Source: Caldilineaceae bacterium
GTDB lineage: Bacteria; Chloroflexota; Anaerolineae; Caldilineales; Caldilineaceae
Direction: 5' to 3'
Assembly: GCA_026645575.1 (NCBI GenBank)
Contig: JAPKMW010000062.1
Coordinates: 1 to 64,000 of the forward strand
DNA length: 64,000 nucleotides
This document shows positions 7,623 to 16,432 of this stretch, piece by piece. Made by a program: the position numbers and the translations under genes. Each line of letters starts with the position of its first letter. Positions within the stretch are counted from its first letter, which is position 1. The notes under the pieces are model-generated. The model did not search any database, was not told where the DNA came from, and worked only from the letters and a program-made list of their open reading frames with translations.

Positions 7623-9155
7623 ATGCAACAGCAAGCACAACATCAAAACATGCCATATACAGATCGTTGGTCTTTTCTCTGGTTGGTGATCAGCGCACTG
7701 TTAGGGTTATTTTCGTTTGGCTATTGGGTGATTCCACTGGCCGCCTGGTTAACCACGGTCTTTGCCATTCGCTTCCTACGCACTCAACCCGTGCTACGTG
7801 GTTTTACGATCATGGTCATCGTATCCATTGCCGTCAATGCCTACGCTGGTCGGGATCTGGTGCCCATGCCCTTTCCCATGTCCATTGGTCTACTGGCGGT
7901 GCAGGTTCTCCTCGGCAGTTTGCCCTTTCTGGCGGATCGGTTATTGGCGCCCCGCGTGCAGGGCTTAAGTGCTACGTTGGTCTTTCCTCTGGCGGCAACG
8001 GCCTGGGAATTTCTCAACCTGACCAACAGTCCGCTAGGCAGCTTTGGTTCTGCTGCCTATGCGAATTATGGCAATCTGCCGCTCATGCAGTTGGCCTCCC
8101 TGACCGGCATTTGGGGTATTACCTTTCTCATGCACTGGTTTGCCACGGTTGCAAACTGGAGTTGGGAACGCACCTTTGAACCAAAACTGATCTGGCGTGG
8201 CGTTGCCCTGTATGCGGCAATCTTTGGGCTGGTCCTGGCCTATGGCAATGTGCGCTTATTGTTCGCTCCTCAACCAACGACAGAGAGTGTGCGCATGGCC
8301 GGCATTACCATTGCGCCCAAGCCGCTATCAGAGTTGATTCCGCTCTATGAGCAGGACTTGACCGCTTTTCGCGCGGAGACACGCGCCATCCATGAGCAAT
8401 ATTTTGCTGCTACCCTGCGCGAAGCACAGGCCGGCGCGCAGTTGGTCAACTGGCCGGAAGGCGCTGGCATTGGCGTGGCGGAAGATGTCGATGTGTTGGT
8501 GGCCCAAGGGCAAACCATTGCACAGAAAGCAGGAATTTACCTGGCGATGCCAACCTTCAAACTCTTCCCCGGTGAGGAACGACCGGCCGAAAACCGCCTC
8601 TTCGTCATCGACCCGACCGGCAAGATTGTCATCGACCATGTAAAATATGGCGGCAACTTTTTGGAAGGAACGCTCTTAGGTAACGGTGTCCTGCAAAGTG
8701 TGGAAACGCCCTTTGGTCTGCTCTCTGGGGTCATCTGTTGGGATGCAGATTTTGTGGTTAACATGCGACAGGCAGGGGAGCAGGGTGTCGATCTGGTTGT
8801 TATCGGGGCCAACGACTGGCCGGGCATCAACGCTGTTCATGCCCAAATGGCGGTCTTCCGGGCCATCGAAAACGGGACAACGATCCTGCGACAGGCATCC
8901 AACGGCACATCCATTGCCGTCGATCCCTATGGCCGTGTACTGACCTCACTCGACCATTTTACCACCACCGATCGGGTGCTGGTGGCGCAAATGCCGGTCA
9001 ACGCCCATGTCTTTACCATGTACACGGTCATTGGTGATGCCTTTGGCTGGTTGACCGTGGTTGGCTTCGTGGTCATTCTAATGTGGGCCGTGATACGAGG
9101 TCGCAAAGTTGCGGCAGTGACACCCAGGCCAACAGAACGCACAGTGACGGCATAA
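7623..9155 (+). CDS. Apolipoprotein N-acyltransferase-like / nitrilase-superfamily membrane protein
   Basis: 510 residues. The N-terminal part (about 15-235) holds roughly six to seven hydrophobic segments. A nitrilase-like domain (about 245-480) follows and a last membrane helix lies near 478-500, the architecture of Lnt. The nitrilase triad can be placed at Glu279 (WPEGAG), Lys341 (HVKYGG) and Cys372 (VICWDAD). Lnt adds the third acyl chain to lipoproteins at the membrane, and several lipoproteins are encoded in this window. Membership of the Lnt branch rather than another membrane-bound amidase is likely but not certain. The start is set by AGGGAGG ending 5 nt before the ATG; upstream in-frame ATGs lack such a site. 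Confidence 0.8.
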   Translation: MQQQAQHQNMPYTDRWSFLWLVISALLGLFSFGYWVIPLAAWLTTVFAIRFLRTQPVLRGFTIMVIVSIAVNAYAGRDLVPMPFPMSIGLLAVQVLLGSLPFLADRLLAPRVQGLSATLVFPLAATAWEFLNLTNSPLGSFGSAAYANYGNLPLMQLASLTGIWGITFLMHWFATVANWSWERTFEPKLIWRGVALYAAIFGLVLAYGNVRLLFAPQPTTESVRMAGITIAPKPLSELIPLYEQDLTAFRAETRAIHEQYFAATLREAQAGAQLVNWPEGAGIGVAEDVDVLVAQGQTIAQKAGIYLAMPTFKLFPGEERPAENRLFVIDPTGKIVIDHVKYGGNFLEGTLLGNGVLQSVETPFGLLSGVICWDADFVVNMRQAGEQGVDLVVIGANDWPGINAVHAQMAVFRAIENGTTILRQASNGTSIAVDPYGRVLTSLDHFTTTDRVLVAQMPVNAHVFTMYTVIGDAFGWLTVVGFVVILMWAVIRGRKVAAVTPRPTERTVTA

Positions 9156-9168
9156 GCACTTCAGCAAG

Positions 9169-9212
9169 CGTAGACTGTCATTGCCATTGTGATTCTTGCA
9201 TGACAGTCTACG
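9169..9212. terminator. Inverted repeat between convergent genes, possible bidirectional terminator
   Basis: Arms CGTAGACTGTCAT (9169-9181) and ATGACAGTCTACG (9200-9212) are perfectly complementary, with an 18-nt loop. It sits just after the acyltransferase-like stop and overlaps the last codons of the convergent gene. Only a short T-rich tail follows, so termination is plausible but not proven. Confidence 0.5.
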
Positions 9213-9606
9213 TTTCAATTCGAGTAGCGAATAATAGTACACTATTACAAAGCAGACCAACAGCCAAGGGGATATAAAGTACAGAGCGCAGCTCGCCATA
9301 AGCAACTGCACCCAATGCCAACAGGACTACCAGTAGTTGAACCAGCACAGCCCATCTACCCCAACGCACCGATTGACCATTGCTCCGCCAGTAGGCAACT
9401 GTCCACCAGAAGAGCAGCACCGCCCCCACAACCGCCAATACAACGCCCACCCAGGCAAGGTTCGCCATCAGTCGATAACGCCCGGTTCCCTCCAACGCCA
9501 GCGTTGCGCCTAGCCCCAGGAAAACAGCCGCACAAAAAAGGCCAACCAGCGCGCTGAAAGTAGACAACACAAGGGTCAAAGCCGATGCTGTAGGACGTTG
9601 CAACAT
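9208..9606 (-). CDS. Small four-helix membrane protein, unknown function
   Basis: 132 residues, almost entirely hydrophobic: about four transmembrane helices around 10-35, 46-70, 82-103 and 107-128, joined by short basic loops such as RSNGQSVRWGR. No catalytic motif or family was recognised. The start is supported by AGGAAAGGAG upstream of the ATG at 9606. It is followed by nothing on its strand and preceded by the VOC gene 25 nt upstream, so the two may be co-transcribed. Confidence 0.65.
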   Translation of the reverse strand: MLQRPTASALTLVLSTFSALVGLFCAAVFLGLGATLALEGTGRYRLMANLAWVGVVLAVVGAVLLFWWTVAYWRSNGQSVRWGRWAVLVQLLVVLLALGAVAYGELRSVLYIPLAVGLLCNSVLLFATRIET

Positions 9607-9631
9607 AGGCAGTCTCCTTTCCTAAAGTGGG

Positions 9632-10093
9632 CTATGCCGGCGGTGGTTGCACCAATTCTAACGTAATTCCATCGGGATCAGTAAAATAAACGGAGTAGCC
9701 CCCCTTGTTCACCCCCGCAGTGATATAGTTCGGCGGCGACTTAAAGTTAACCCCCTGCGCTTTCATCCGTTCATAAGTGGCCGGCAAATCATCGACCTGA
9801 AAGGCCCAGTGCCCGACACCGGTGCGGTTGGTCTCTAAGGGAATGGCTTCGCCACGCGGGTTGACATATTCCACCAGTTCAATATGGTGGAACGAACGCG
9901 GCACTGCGGCACCGGGTACGCGCAACTGCGCCACCTTCAAATGGACATTGGGAAAACCGACCAATTTTGCTGTATATTCATTGGCCTGCTCCTGCCCGCG
10001 CACATATTCCAACCCTAGCACTTCCGTGTACCACTTCACCGACTGTTCCAAATTGCTGACAGTGAAAGAGACATGCCAAAAGCCTTGTATCAT
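9632..10093 (-). CDS. VOC (glyoxalase/bleomycin-resistance/dioxygenase) family protein
   Basis: 153 residues with two beta-alpha-beta-beta-beta modules. Expected metal-ligand positions are HVSFTVSNLEQSVKWYTEVLG (His7 region), FHHIELVEY and VGHWAFQVDD for the second module, and a terminal Glu in DPDGITLELVQPP. The family contains glyoxalase I, extradiol dioxygenases, epimerases and fosfomycin-resistance enzymes; length and motifs do not fix the substrate. Start at 10093 begins directly with the first beta strand. Confidence 0.85.
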   Translation of the reverse strand: MIQGFWHVSFTVSNLEQSVKWYTEVLGLEYVRGQEQANEYTAKLVGFPNVHLKVAQLRVPGAAVPRSFHHIELVEYVNPRGEAIPLETNRTGVGHWAFQVDDLPATYERMKAQGVNFKSPPNYITAGVNKGGYSVYFTDPDGITLELVQPPPA

Positions 10094-10139
10094 TGCATTG
10101 CTCCCTATGCAGTTTGTTGATCATGCAGGTCACGACGGC

Positions 10140-10251
10140 ACACAACAGCGGATTTAGGCAGCAACGAATTGCTGTTGGTGAGGGATTTATGGTGAGGCGA
10201 AGACGATCTTACTGCGCATGAAATCCGTTCCTACTAAATCCGTTGTTGTGT
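10140..10251. repeat. Imperfect inverted repeat flanking about 80 nt
   Basis: Arms 10140-10156 (ACACAACAGCGGATTTA) and 10235-10251 (reverse complement with one mismatch) bracket a 78-nt interior between the Hsp70 gene end and the VOC gene start. It could be a small mobile repeat or a long-loop structure; no gene is present. Confidence 0.55.
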
Positions 10252-10257
10252 TTGCTC

Positions 10258-13152
10258 CTACCGCCGAAACAGCGACAGCCCCACCGGTAGCGACTCGCCA
10301 AACATCCACTCCTGTTCGGCCTTATCGAGCGTCGTGACTGGATTGTTTAACATCTCTTGCAAATGGGCTGCATCTGAACGGCGCGACAGCCAGGTTGCGA
10401 CCCGCTCGCGTAACTCTTCGGGAAGATCGCGCGACCGATCATCGGTAAAACGGGCTAGCAGGATCAGCGCGTTGGCGGCGCTGTTGGTTGGTTCCAAATT
10501 GAGCTTTAACAGCTTTTCCACCCAAGCGGCTGCCTCTGTACTGGCAATCAATCGATCCAGCGGACCGTAAATTGGCGTGCGGGCGCCAAAGCGGCTCAAC
10601 GCCCACAACTCTTTGGGGTGCGGTTTGTTCTTGCCCCACTTCTGCCAGAGTTCACGCCCTAATTCGACTTTGACCTCCGGTGTGAGCCATTCCAGGTTTG
10701 CCAGCATCATCCAAAATTCTAACTCTTCCCCAGCGCCCAGATGCCCGCCAAATTGATTTTTCCCTTTTTTCTGCTTCTTGTTGGATGGCAAATAGGGCCG
10801 CGCCTGTTGATAGATCTGCTGCTGCTGCCCCACATTCAGCCCACCGGCCACCCGCTGCCAGAAGACCCACCACTCGGCCCGGTTTTGGATTTGACGACCA
10901 AATTGTAATCCTTGCAATTGCAGCTTCCAGACCTCTTTCATGCGCCACTCATCCAGCGAATCGCCATAGCCGGGGCGCAGGCAGAAACCCAGCAGGTTAT
11001 ACCAGCGCATTTCAACCTCAGCACTCAATTTACGCTGTTCGCCCACTTCCAAGAAGGTATCGGCCAGTGTGCGCAACAGCGGCAGCGGCCACTCCTCTTT
11101 GGGGAGATCAAGCGTTTCTTCTAGATTTTTACGCAATGCTTCGGGCGGATACTGTTTGCGCTCTTCACCAGGTTGAAAGGTTTTACGGATGAGGGTTTGC
11201 GCCTTCGCCACCGTTTCCGGCGCAATCAGCGCAACCACGGGGGCGTCATCAGCATTCTCGGCTTCGGTCAGTTGCGCTTCCAGCGGTTGACGCACATCAA
11301 ACCGCAACTGCCAACGATGATTGCTCTGCTGCGATTCACACCAAAGTTCCAGTGTTCCCACCTCGGTCAGATGCACCGCCAGTTGCACGGGAATCCGTTG
11401 GGCTAACCCTTTACGGCCATAACGCAAGACCGTGCGAATCGGCGGCAACTGGCTAATTTCGCCAGCCGTCAGTTGGACAATCTCGCCCGATTGATCACCC
11501 AGGCGTGTGCTAGAGCTAAACATTTGGAATGCAACCGGCTGATTCGTTAGCGCTTCAAATTGTGGTTCACGGAGGTGGAGGCGGAAGCCTTCTTCGGCGC
11601 CACGCGGGGCAACACAAACAGCCGTTTGGATCGCTTCACCCTCCGCGTTCTGCGTTGGTTGTCCTGGTTCAGCCGCGACGGCAATGAAATAGGCACGTGG
11701 GCTACCACTGCCAACCCGCACCCCTTCACCCAAACGCACCAGACCATAATAGGCCGCCCCCAAGGCAACCGCCAGTTCCGGGTTGGGGTTGTCTAGTTCA
11801 ACAGGTTGCCAGTTGTCAGCGGCTACCGGCTGGAACCAACTTTGCACCAATCCCTGCAAGCGGTTACGAATCCGTGCGGGAATTAAAGCGCCACCGTTAA
11901 AGAGCAGAAAATCAGGGTAAACAGCGGGGCGACCCGTTTCGCTCTGCAACAAGGTTTGAAAGCGCTGCCAGAAGGCCGCCATATGCCGCGTGATGGCCGG
12001 ATCTTGCACATAGGGCAAGCCAAATTCAGCAAGGCCGCTCCGCCGCGCCTGTTCGGGCAGCGCCGTTAGCGGCACTTCGGGAAAGAAACCATCCAGGATG
12101 ATGCGATCCGCTTCGGCGCCAGTGAGCGTTGTTTTGCGTGTGCCGGCAATCAAGCCACTGCCGGCGCCAACGACCGTCACATCGACTTTGGCATCGGCGG
12201 TCGGCGGCAGGTTGAGCAACGTCTCCTTCGCCTTGCGACATTGCGCCACCAGTTGATGCCAGTGCTGCGCTTCAACTTTGCCGCTCTTACCGCCTAGTTG
12301 CCGTTCCAGATGGCGCGCCAGGGTGATGTCAATGTTGTCACCACCCAACATTAGATGTTCACCAACCGCCAGCCGGTTAAAACGCAGCCCCTTCTCACCG
12401 GCATGAACACCGATGATCGAAAAGTCGGTCGTGCCGCCGCCGACATCACAGACCAGGATCAGTTGCCCATCGTGCATCTGTTCTTGCCAGTCAGTTTCGT
12501 GGGTGGAGAGCCAGGCATAGAAGGCAGCGAGCGGTTCTTCCAGTAAGATCGCGTGGGCAATCCCCGCCTGTTCGGCAGCAGCCAGGGTCAATTCGCGCGC
12601 CACTTCGTCAAAGGAGGCCGGCACGGTGAGAATGATCAATTGCTCCGAGAAACGGTCGGCTTCATCCTCCGCTGCCATGACGGCATTCCAGGCTTCGCCC
12701 ATGTGCTGTAAGTAGCGGGCGCTGGCTTCCACCGGCGAAACCTTTGGTACATCAGCTTTGGCGCCCCACGGCAAGATCGGCGCCGTGCGATCAACCCCAC
12801 TATGCGAAAGCCAGGACTTGGCCGACGACACAAGGCGACCGGCCACGAGCGCGCCTTGCTCCCGCGCAAACTCACCAACGGCGTACGCCCGCTCCATCGC
12901 CCAGGGTAGTGCTGTACTCCCCGGCGGCAGGTCATACGCGCCGGGTAAGTAAAGGAACGACGGTAGCATCGACCGCCGCGCCACCTCCCCCGCTGCCACT
13001 AACTGCGGAATCTGGAAAAGTTGAATCGGACGCGCACTAGTTACGCTCGCCGGTTGCCGTAAATCCACATAGGCCACCGCCGAATTGGTCGTCCCCAGGT
13101 CGATGCCGATAATGTATCTATACTTCAGAAAGCACTCTTCCCCTAAACTCAA
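10258..13152 (-). CDS. Hsp70-like protein with long C-terminal extension
   Basis: About 964 residues. The N-terminal 470 residues form an Hsp70/actin-like ATPase: YIIGIDLGTTNSAVAYVD (phosphate-1), ILVCDVGGGTTDFSIIG (phosphate-2), LLFNGGALIPARIR (adenosine region). The C-terminal roughly 300 residues are a predicted helical region unlike the DnaK substrate domain, so this is not the housekeeping DnaK. It lies 22 nt downstream of a shorter paralogue, with the DUF2760 gene as first member of the set. The start is uncertain: the best in-frame codon is a TTG at 13152 behind AGGGACG; a CTG closer to the fold is also possible. Confidence 0.88.
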   Translation of the reverse strand: MSLGEECFLKYRYIIGIDLGTTNSAVAYVDLRQPASVTSARPIQLFQIPQLVAAGEVARRSMLPSFLYLPGAYDLPPGSTALPWAMERAYAVGEFAREQGALVAGRLVSSAKSWLSHSGVDRTAPILPWGAKADVPKVSPVEASARYLQHMGEAWNAVMAAEDEADRFSEQLIILTVPASFDEVARELTLAAAEQAGIAHAILLEEPLAAFYAWLSTHETDWQEQMHDGQLILVCDVGGGTTDFSIIGVHAGEKGLRFNRLAVGEHLMLGGDNIDITLARHLERQLGGKSGKVEAQHWHQLVAQCRKAKETLLNLPPTADAKVDVTVVGAGSGLIAGTRKTTLTGAEADRIILDGFFPEVPLTALPEQARRSGLAEFGLPYVQDPAITRHMAAFWQRFQTLLQSETGRPAVYPDFLLFNGGALIPARIRNRLQGLVQSWFQPVAADNWQPVELDNPNPELAVALGAAYYGLVRLGEGVRVGSGSPRAYFIAVAAEPGQPTQNAEGEAIQTAVCVAPRGAEEGFRLHLREPQFEALTNQPVAFQMFSSSTRLGDQSGEIVQLTAGEISQLPPIRTVLRYGRKGLAQRIPVQLAVHLTEVGTLELWCESQQSNHRWQLRFDVRQPLEAQLTEAENADDAPVVALIAPETVAKAQTLIRKTFQPGEERKQYPPEALRKNLEETLDLPKEEWPLPLLRTLADTFLEVGEQRKLSAEVEMRWYNLLGFCLRPGYGDSLDEWRMKEVWKLQLQGLQFGRQIQNRAEWWVFWQRVAGGLNVGQQQQIYQQARPYLPSNKKQKKGKNQFGGHLGAGEELEFWMMLANLEWLTPEVKVELGRELWQKWGKNKPHPKELWALSRFGARTPIYGPLDRLIASTEAAAWVEKLLKLNLEPTNSAANALILLARFTDDRSRDLPEELRERVATWLSRRSDAAHLQEMLNNPVTTLDKAEQEWMFGESLPVGLSLFRR

Positions 13153-13174
13153 TCGTCCCTATGGGACGAAAAGA

Positions 13175-15052
13175 TTATGCCGCTTCTTCTACCGGTTCTC
13201 CGTCAGCAACGTCTTCTTCATCATCGGCGGATTGGTTATTGGGTTGTTCGCGAATGTTGAACTCTAACTTCCACTTGCGGTCGCTATTGCGCGCCACACA
13301 CCAGAGTTCCAACGTGCCAACCTCGGTCACTTTGCTTTGCAGCCAGACCGGGATGATCGCGCTGCCGGCCTCTTGATCGGTGCTGGGCAGGGTGGCTTCC
13401 AGGGTGGCAACTTCTTCAATTTCACCGCCCCAATCATCCACTTCTTCGCCAACGGCATCTTCTTTGCGCGTGCTGGAGGCCAGGAAATGGAACACCGCTT
13501 GTTCGCCAACCACCAGACCAAACTCTTTGCTGCGAATATGTTCTTCTTCGCCCTCTTCCATGCCAAAGGGGACGACGCAGAGCGCTTTGAGCGGCGTCGG
13601 AATCCCCGGCACGGCTGGCATGGTGCTTTCGATGCCGATATAGTAGGTGCGGGGGGCGCCGGCGCGGACCCGAATGCCCCGCCCTTTGCGCACCAAGCCG
13701 TAGTACGCGGCCCCGATTGCCACGGCTAAATCCAGGTCAGCCGCCGGCAATTCCCGCAGATCTTCGTTCCCACTCCATTCGCGCAGCGCGTCCAGCACCT
13801 GTTCCCGCAATGGTTCAGCCTTCATCACACCACCATTAAAGAGGACAGCGGATGGGTACGGCGTGGTTGCAGTTGATTCCTCACCAGCGGCCTGTCGGCT
13901 CAAGAAATAGGCCAGGTGACGGGTAATGGCCGGATCGGAAGCATAAGGCAGGCCCATCTCGCGCACACCAACCTGTGGTTTGCGTTGCGGGTAATCGGTC
14001 GCTTCCCCAATGGGGAAGAAGCCGCTAACGAGCATTGTTTCTAGCTCTTGGCGTGTTAACTCTGTGCGGATCGTACCACCAATGAGGGAAGTGCCGCGAC
14101 CGAGAATAACCAGCGGCTCTTTCTCCAGTTCAGGATCGTTGAGCAACCGTTCTTTAGCTTTGCGACAACTCTGCACCAGACCACGGAATTGCCAGTTATC
14201 GAGATTGGTCTTCTTCTGGGCCAACTTGGCGCGCATGGCATAGGCCAGCGTCAGATCCATGTTATCGCCACCGAGCAGGATGTGATCACCCACGGCAGAG
14301 CGCCGTAAAACCAGATTCCCTTCTTCGTCGATCACTTCGATCAAGCTAAAGTCGCTGGTGCCGCCGCCAATGTCACAGATTAGAATCGTCTCGCCCACTT
14401 TGATCTGTTCGCGCCAGTTGCCGTGGTGTTCTTCCAGCCAGGCGTAGAAAGCGGCGGTCGGCTCTTCCAAGAGCGTCAGGTTGGACAAACCGGCCAGTTG
14501 CGCGGCCTGCACGGTCAACTCCCGCGCCACGGCATCAAACGAAGCCGGGACAGTCAGGTACAATTCCTGTTCTTCCAGTCGTGCTTCCGGGTCATCTTGC
14601 GCCATTTGGTGATTCCAGGCATTGCGCAAGTGTTCTAGGTAGCGCGCACTGGCTTCCAGCGGCGAAAGACGACGCCCATCCGCCGGTGCATCCCACGGCA
14701 GAATGGCTTGGGTGCGATCGACGCCCCGGTTACAAAGCCACGATTTGGCCGAAGCAATCAGCCGGTTGGGCAACTCGGCGCCACGCGTACGGGCATATTC
14801 GCCCACTGTATAATCAATCGCCGGCTGCCAGGGTAAGGCCAAGCCACCTTCCGGCACTTCATGTTCTCCCGGCAGCAGCAAAAACGAAGGCAACAACGAT
14901 TGCGCCTTCACTTCCCCGGCGCTAACAACTTGGGGAATTTCTAATAACTGAATCTCTGGTTGTTCATCGTCGGCTAGATCAGCATTTGTGTACGCCAGCA
15001 CCGTATGCGTCGTCCCCAAATCAATGCCGACAATATATTTAGGTGTACTCAA
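13175..15052 (-). CDS. Hsp70-like protein, shorter paralogue
   Basis: 625 residues. The ATPase domain is complete: KYIVGIDLGTTHTVLAYTN, LICDIGGGTSDFSLIEV, VLFNGGVMKAEPLREQ. It ends in a modest beta domain (VGTLELWCVARNSDRKWKLEF, shared with the neighbour) and an acidic tail rich in D/E. Paralogy with the downstream gene is obvious over the whole ATPase domain and the GTLELWC block, indicating tandem duplication followed by loss or gain of the helical extension. The pair, with DUF2760, probably forms a specialised chaperone set; clients are unknown. The ATG at 15052 opens the fold. Confidence 0.9.
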   Translation of the reverse strand: MSTPKYIVGIDLGTTHTVLAYTNADLADDEQPEIQLLEIPQVVSAGEVKAQSLLPSFLLLPGEHEVPEGGLALPWQPAIDYTVGEYARTRGAELPNRLIASAKSWLCNRGVDRTQAILPWDAPADGRRLSPLEASARYLEHLRNAWNHQMAQDDPEARLEEQELYLTVPASFDAVARELTVQAAQLAGLSNLTLLEEPTAAFYAWLEEHHGNWREQIKVGETILICDIGGGTSDFSLIEVIDEEGNLVLRRSAVGDHILLGGDNMDLTLAYAMRAKLAQKKTNLDNWQFRGLVQSCRKAKERLLNDPELEKEPLVILGRGTSLIGGTIRTELTRQELETMLVSGFFPIGEATDYPQRKPQVGVREMGLPYASDPAITRHLAYFLSRQAAGEESTATTPYPSAVLFNGGVMKAEPLREQVLDALREWSGNEDLRELPAADLDLAVAIGAAYYGLVRKGRGIRVRAGAPRTYYIGIESTMPAVPGIPTPLKALCVVPFGMEEGEEEHIRSKEFGLVVGEQAVFHFLASSTRKEDAVGEEVDDWGGEIEEVATLEATLPSTDQEAGSAIIPVWLQSKVTEVGTLELWCVARNSDRKWKLEFNIREQPNNQSADDEEDVADGEPVEEAA

Positions 15053-15129
15053 TCGCCACCCCTCCTTATTTCTTCTTGCTGGTTACGCCACTCGGCGGCA
15101 TAACCCAAATCGGACGCGCAACGTCCCTT

Positions 15130-15190
15130 AACGGTAGTAAAGACTTTAGTCTTCCCGAGCATCACGAAGACTAAAGTCTTTACTACCGTT
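15130..15190. repeat. 24-bp perfect inverted repeat between DUF2760 and Hsp70 genes
   Basis: Arms 15130-15153 and 15167-15190 are perfect reverse complements around a 13-nt loop; each arm contains AAAGACTTTAGTCTT-like internal symmetry. Lying 20 nt after the DUF2760 stop, it could form a strong hairpin that attenuates or stabilises the message between the two genes. It is also likely a copy of a dispersed repeat. Confidence 0.8.
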
Positions 15191-15210
15191 TGTAACTTCT
15201 TGGACAGACA

Positions 15211-15939
15211 CTAACCAACTTCCACTTCTGCCGCCGCTACTACCTGTGCATTGGCATTACTCGTCAACTGTGGCAGATCAACCTTCGCCGCTCGCCACCC
15301 GCGATGGCGTACAACGCCCTTAAACGGCGGATTACCGGAGACATTCCCCGTCAACCGAATGGCATTGGCGTCAAAACCAGCAGGGATCGTCACCGTGCTG
15401 CCCTCATCATCCTGCATCACCGGCTCCAATGTCACATGGCTTTCGATACCTTGTTTGCAACCGGCATGAACACTACGCACCGCCGCGCCGATCTGCTCAT
15501 CCTCATACAGGCTGAGATCTTCTTGTAGGAAGTCGATCAGACGCCCTTCTCGTTGCAGGATTGCCAACATTTGGAGAGCAGCCGTGGTCGGCGCCGGTTG
15601 CGGCGGCGCTACCACCGGGGCAGCCTTGGGCGCTGTCGGCGCCCGTTCAACTTTGGGTGCGGGGCGTTCCGGCGCCGGCGGTTCTTTGGGGGCTGGGGCA
15701 GGTGCAACCGGTGTACGTGCCGCAGCGCTGGCTGCTTCATCAATCGCCCGACCACCCAGGAAAGCGATCACCCCAGCCAGCACCAGCGTCAGCACCACAC
15801 CGATCAACAGGAGCGTAACCAGTTGCCCACTGGCCTGTAACGTTTCCCCGGCGAGAAAATAAAGCGCACCGAGCAGCAACGCATTGAGAACGAGCGTTGC
15901 GACGATGGCGCCAATTGTAAAATTTTGTTTTGTCTTCAT
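15211..15939 (-). CDS. DUF2760-domain membrane-anchored protein
   Basis: 242 residues. Two hydrophobic helices (about 8-30 and 36-60) are followed by an Ala/Pro-rich linker (about 75-125) and a DUF2760 domain (about 126-238) recognisable from LQREGRLIDFLQEDLSLYEDEQIGAAVR split over ALQMLAILQREGRL and IDFLQEDLS, with the GWRAAKVDLP end. DUF2760 genes are recurrent neighbours of Hsp70-like genes; the domain may recruit the chaperones to the membrane (inference). The start at 15939 follows GAGTGG. The longer frame upstream reads through a separate hairpin and lacks a ribosome site, so it was not used. Confidence 0.85.
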   Translation of the reverse strand: MKTKQNFTIGAIVATLVLNALLLGALYFLAGETLQASGQLVTLLLIGVVLTLVLAGVIAFLGGRAIDEAASAAARTPVAPAPAPKEPPAPERPAPKVERAPTAPKAAPVVAPPQPAPTTAALQMLAILQREGRLIDFLQEDLSLYEDEQIGAAVRSVHAGCKQGIESHVTLEPVMQDDEGSTVTIPAGFDANAIRLTGNVSGNPPFKGVVRHRGWRAAKVDLPQLTSNANAQVVAAAEVEVG

Positions 15940-16041
15940 ATCCACTCTTTCTCCCATCGCTTCATTTTTTGCTTTGCCTATTGTAGCCAGGAATGGCAAT
16001 TCAGAAAAGTCTGGACGGGTGGTAAATGGGAAGTCCAATGA

Positions 16042-16083
16042 CAAACGGGAATGCACAGTGATTAGACAGCGCATTCCCGTTTG
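16042..16083 (-). terminator. Hairpin downstream of the rhamnose mutarotase gene
   Basis: Arms CAAACGGGAATGC (16042-16054) and GCATTCCCGTTTG (16071-16083) are a perfect 13-bp pair just after the minus-strand mutarotase stop (16107). No long T-run follows on the minus strand, so efficiency is uncertain. It lies in the leader of the DUF2760 gene. Confidence 0.5.
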
Positions 16084-16106
16084 CAATTGTCGGCTATGTT
16101 TGTTGT

Positions 16107-16430
16107 TCAGTCCGTATGAAAGACCTCATCCATCGTTGCCCACCATTCGCCTTCTTTGCGGGTCGGCAACCCTTCCTGCATGGGAATACAGACGCTCCAC
16201 CACTCCTGGGTCTTGGGATCAGCCGCCATCTTGGCCATGTCGGCAGCGAAATCGTTGCCGTGATATTCAAAGTAGGCAAAGAGGGTGTTGTTGTGATGGA
16301 AGATCGAATAGTTGCGGATGTTGCACTGATGGATCATAGCCAACACTTCCGGCCAGACATTGGCATGAATTTCGGCATACTCCTTGAAGCGCTCCGGCTT
16401 GACGCCCAGCACCTGTCCATAACGTTGCAT
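16107..16430 (-). CDS. rhaM: L-rhamnose mutarotase
   Basis: 107-residue protein of the RhaM family, which interconverts the alpha and beta anomers of L-rhamnose and related sugars. Recognisable parts are the YAEIHANVWPEVLAMI segment, NYSIFHHNNTLFAYFEY and the conserved WW (TQEWWSVCIPMQ) near residue 80, with FHTD at the end. Length agrees with the family. The start at 16430 is preferred because AGGAG lies 7 nt upstream; an ATG two codons earlier overlaps the GNAT stop. It is coupled to the GNAT gene. No rhamnose catabolic genes are adjacent. Confidence 0.9.
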   Translation of the reverse strand: MQRYGQVLGVKPERFKEYAEIHANVWPEVLAMIHQCNIRNYSIFHHNNTLFAYFEYHGNDFAADMAKMAADPKTQEWWSVCIPMQEGLPTRKEGEWWATMDEVFHTD

Positions 16431-16432
16431 TG

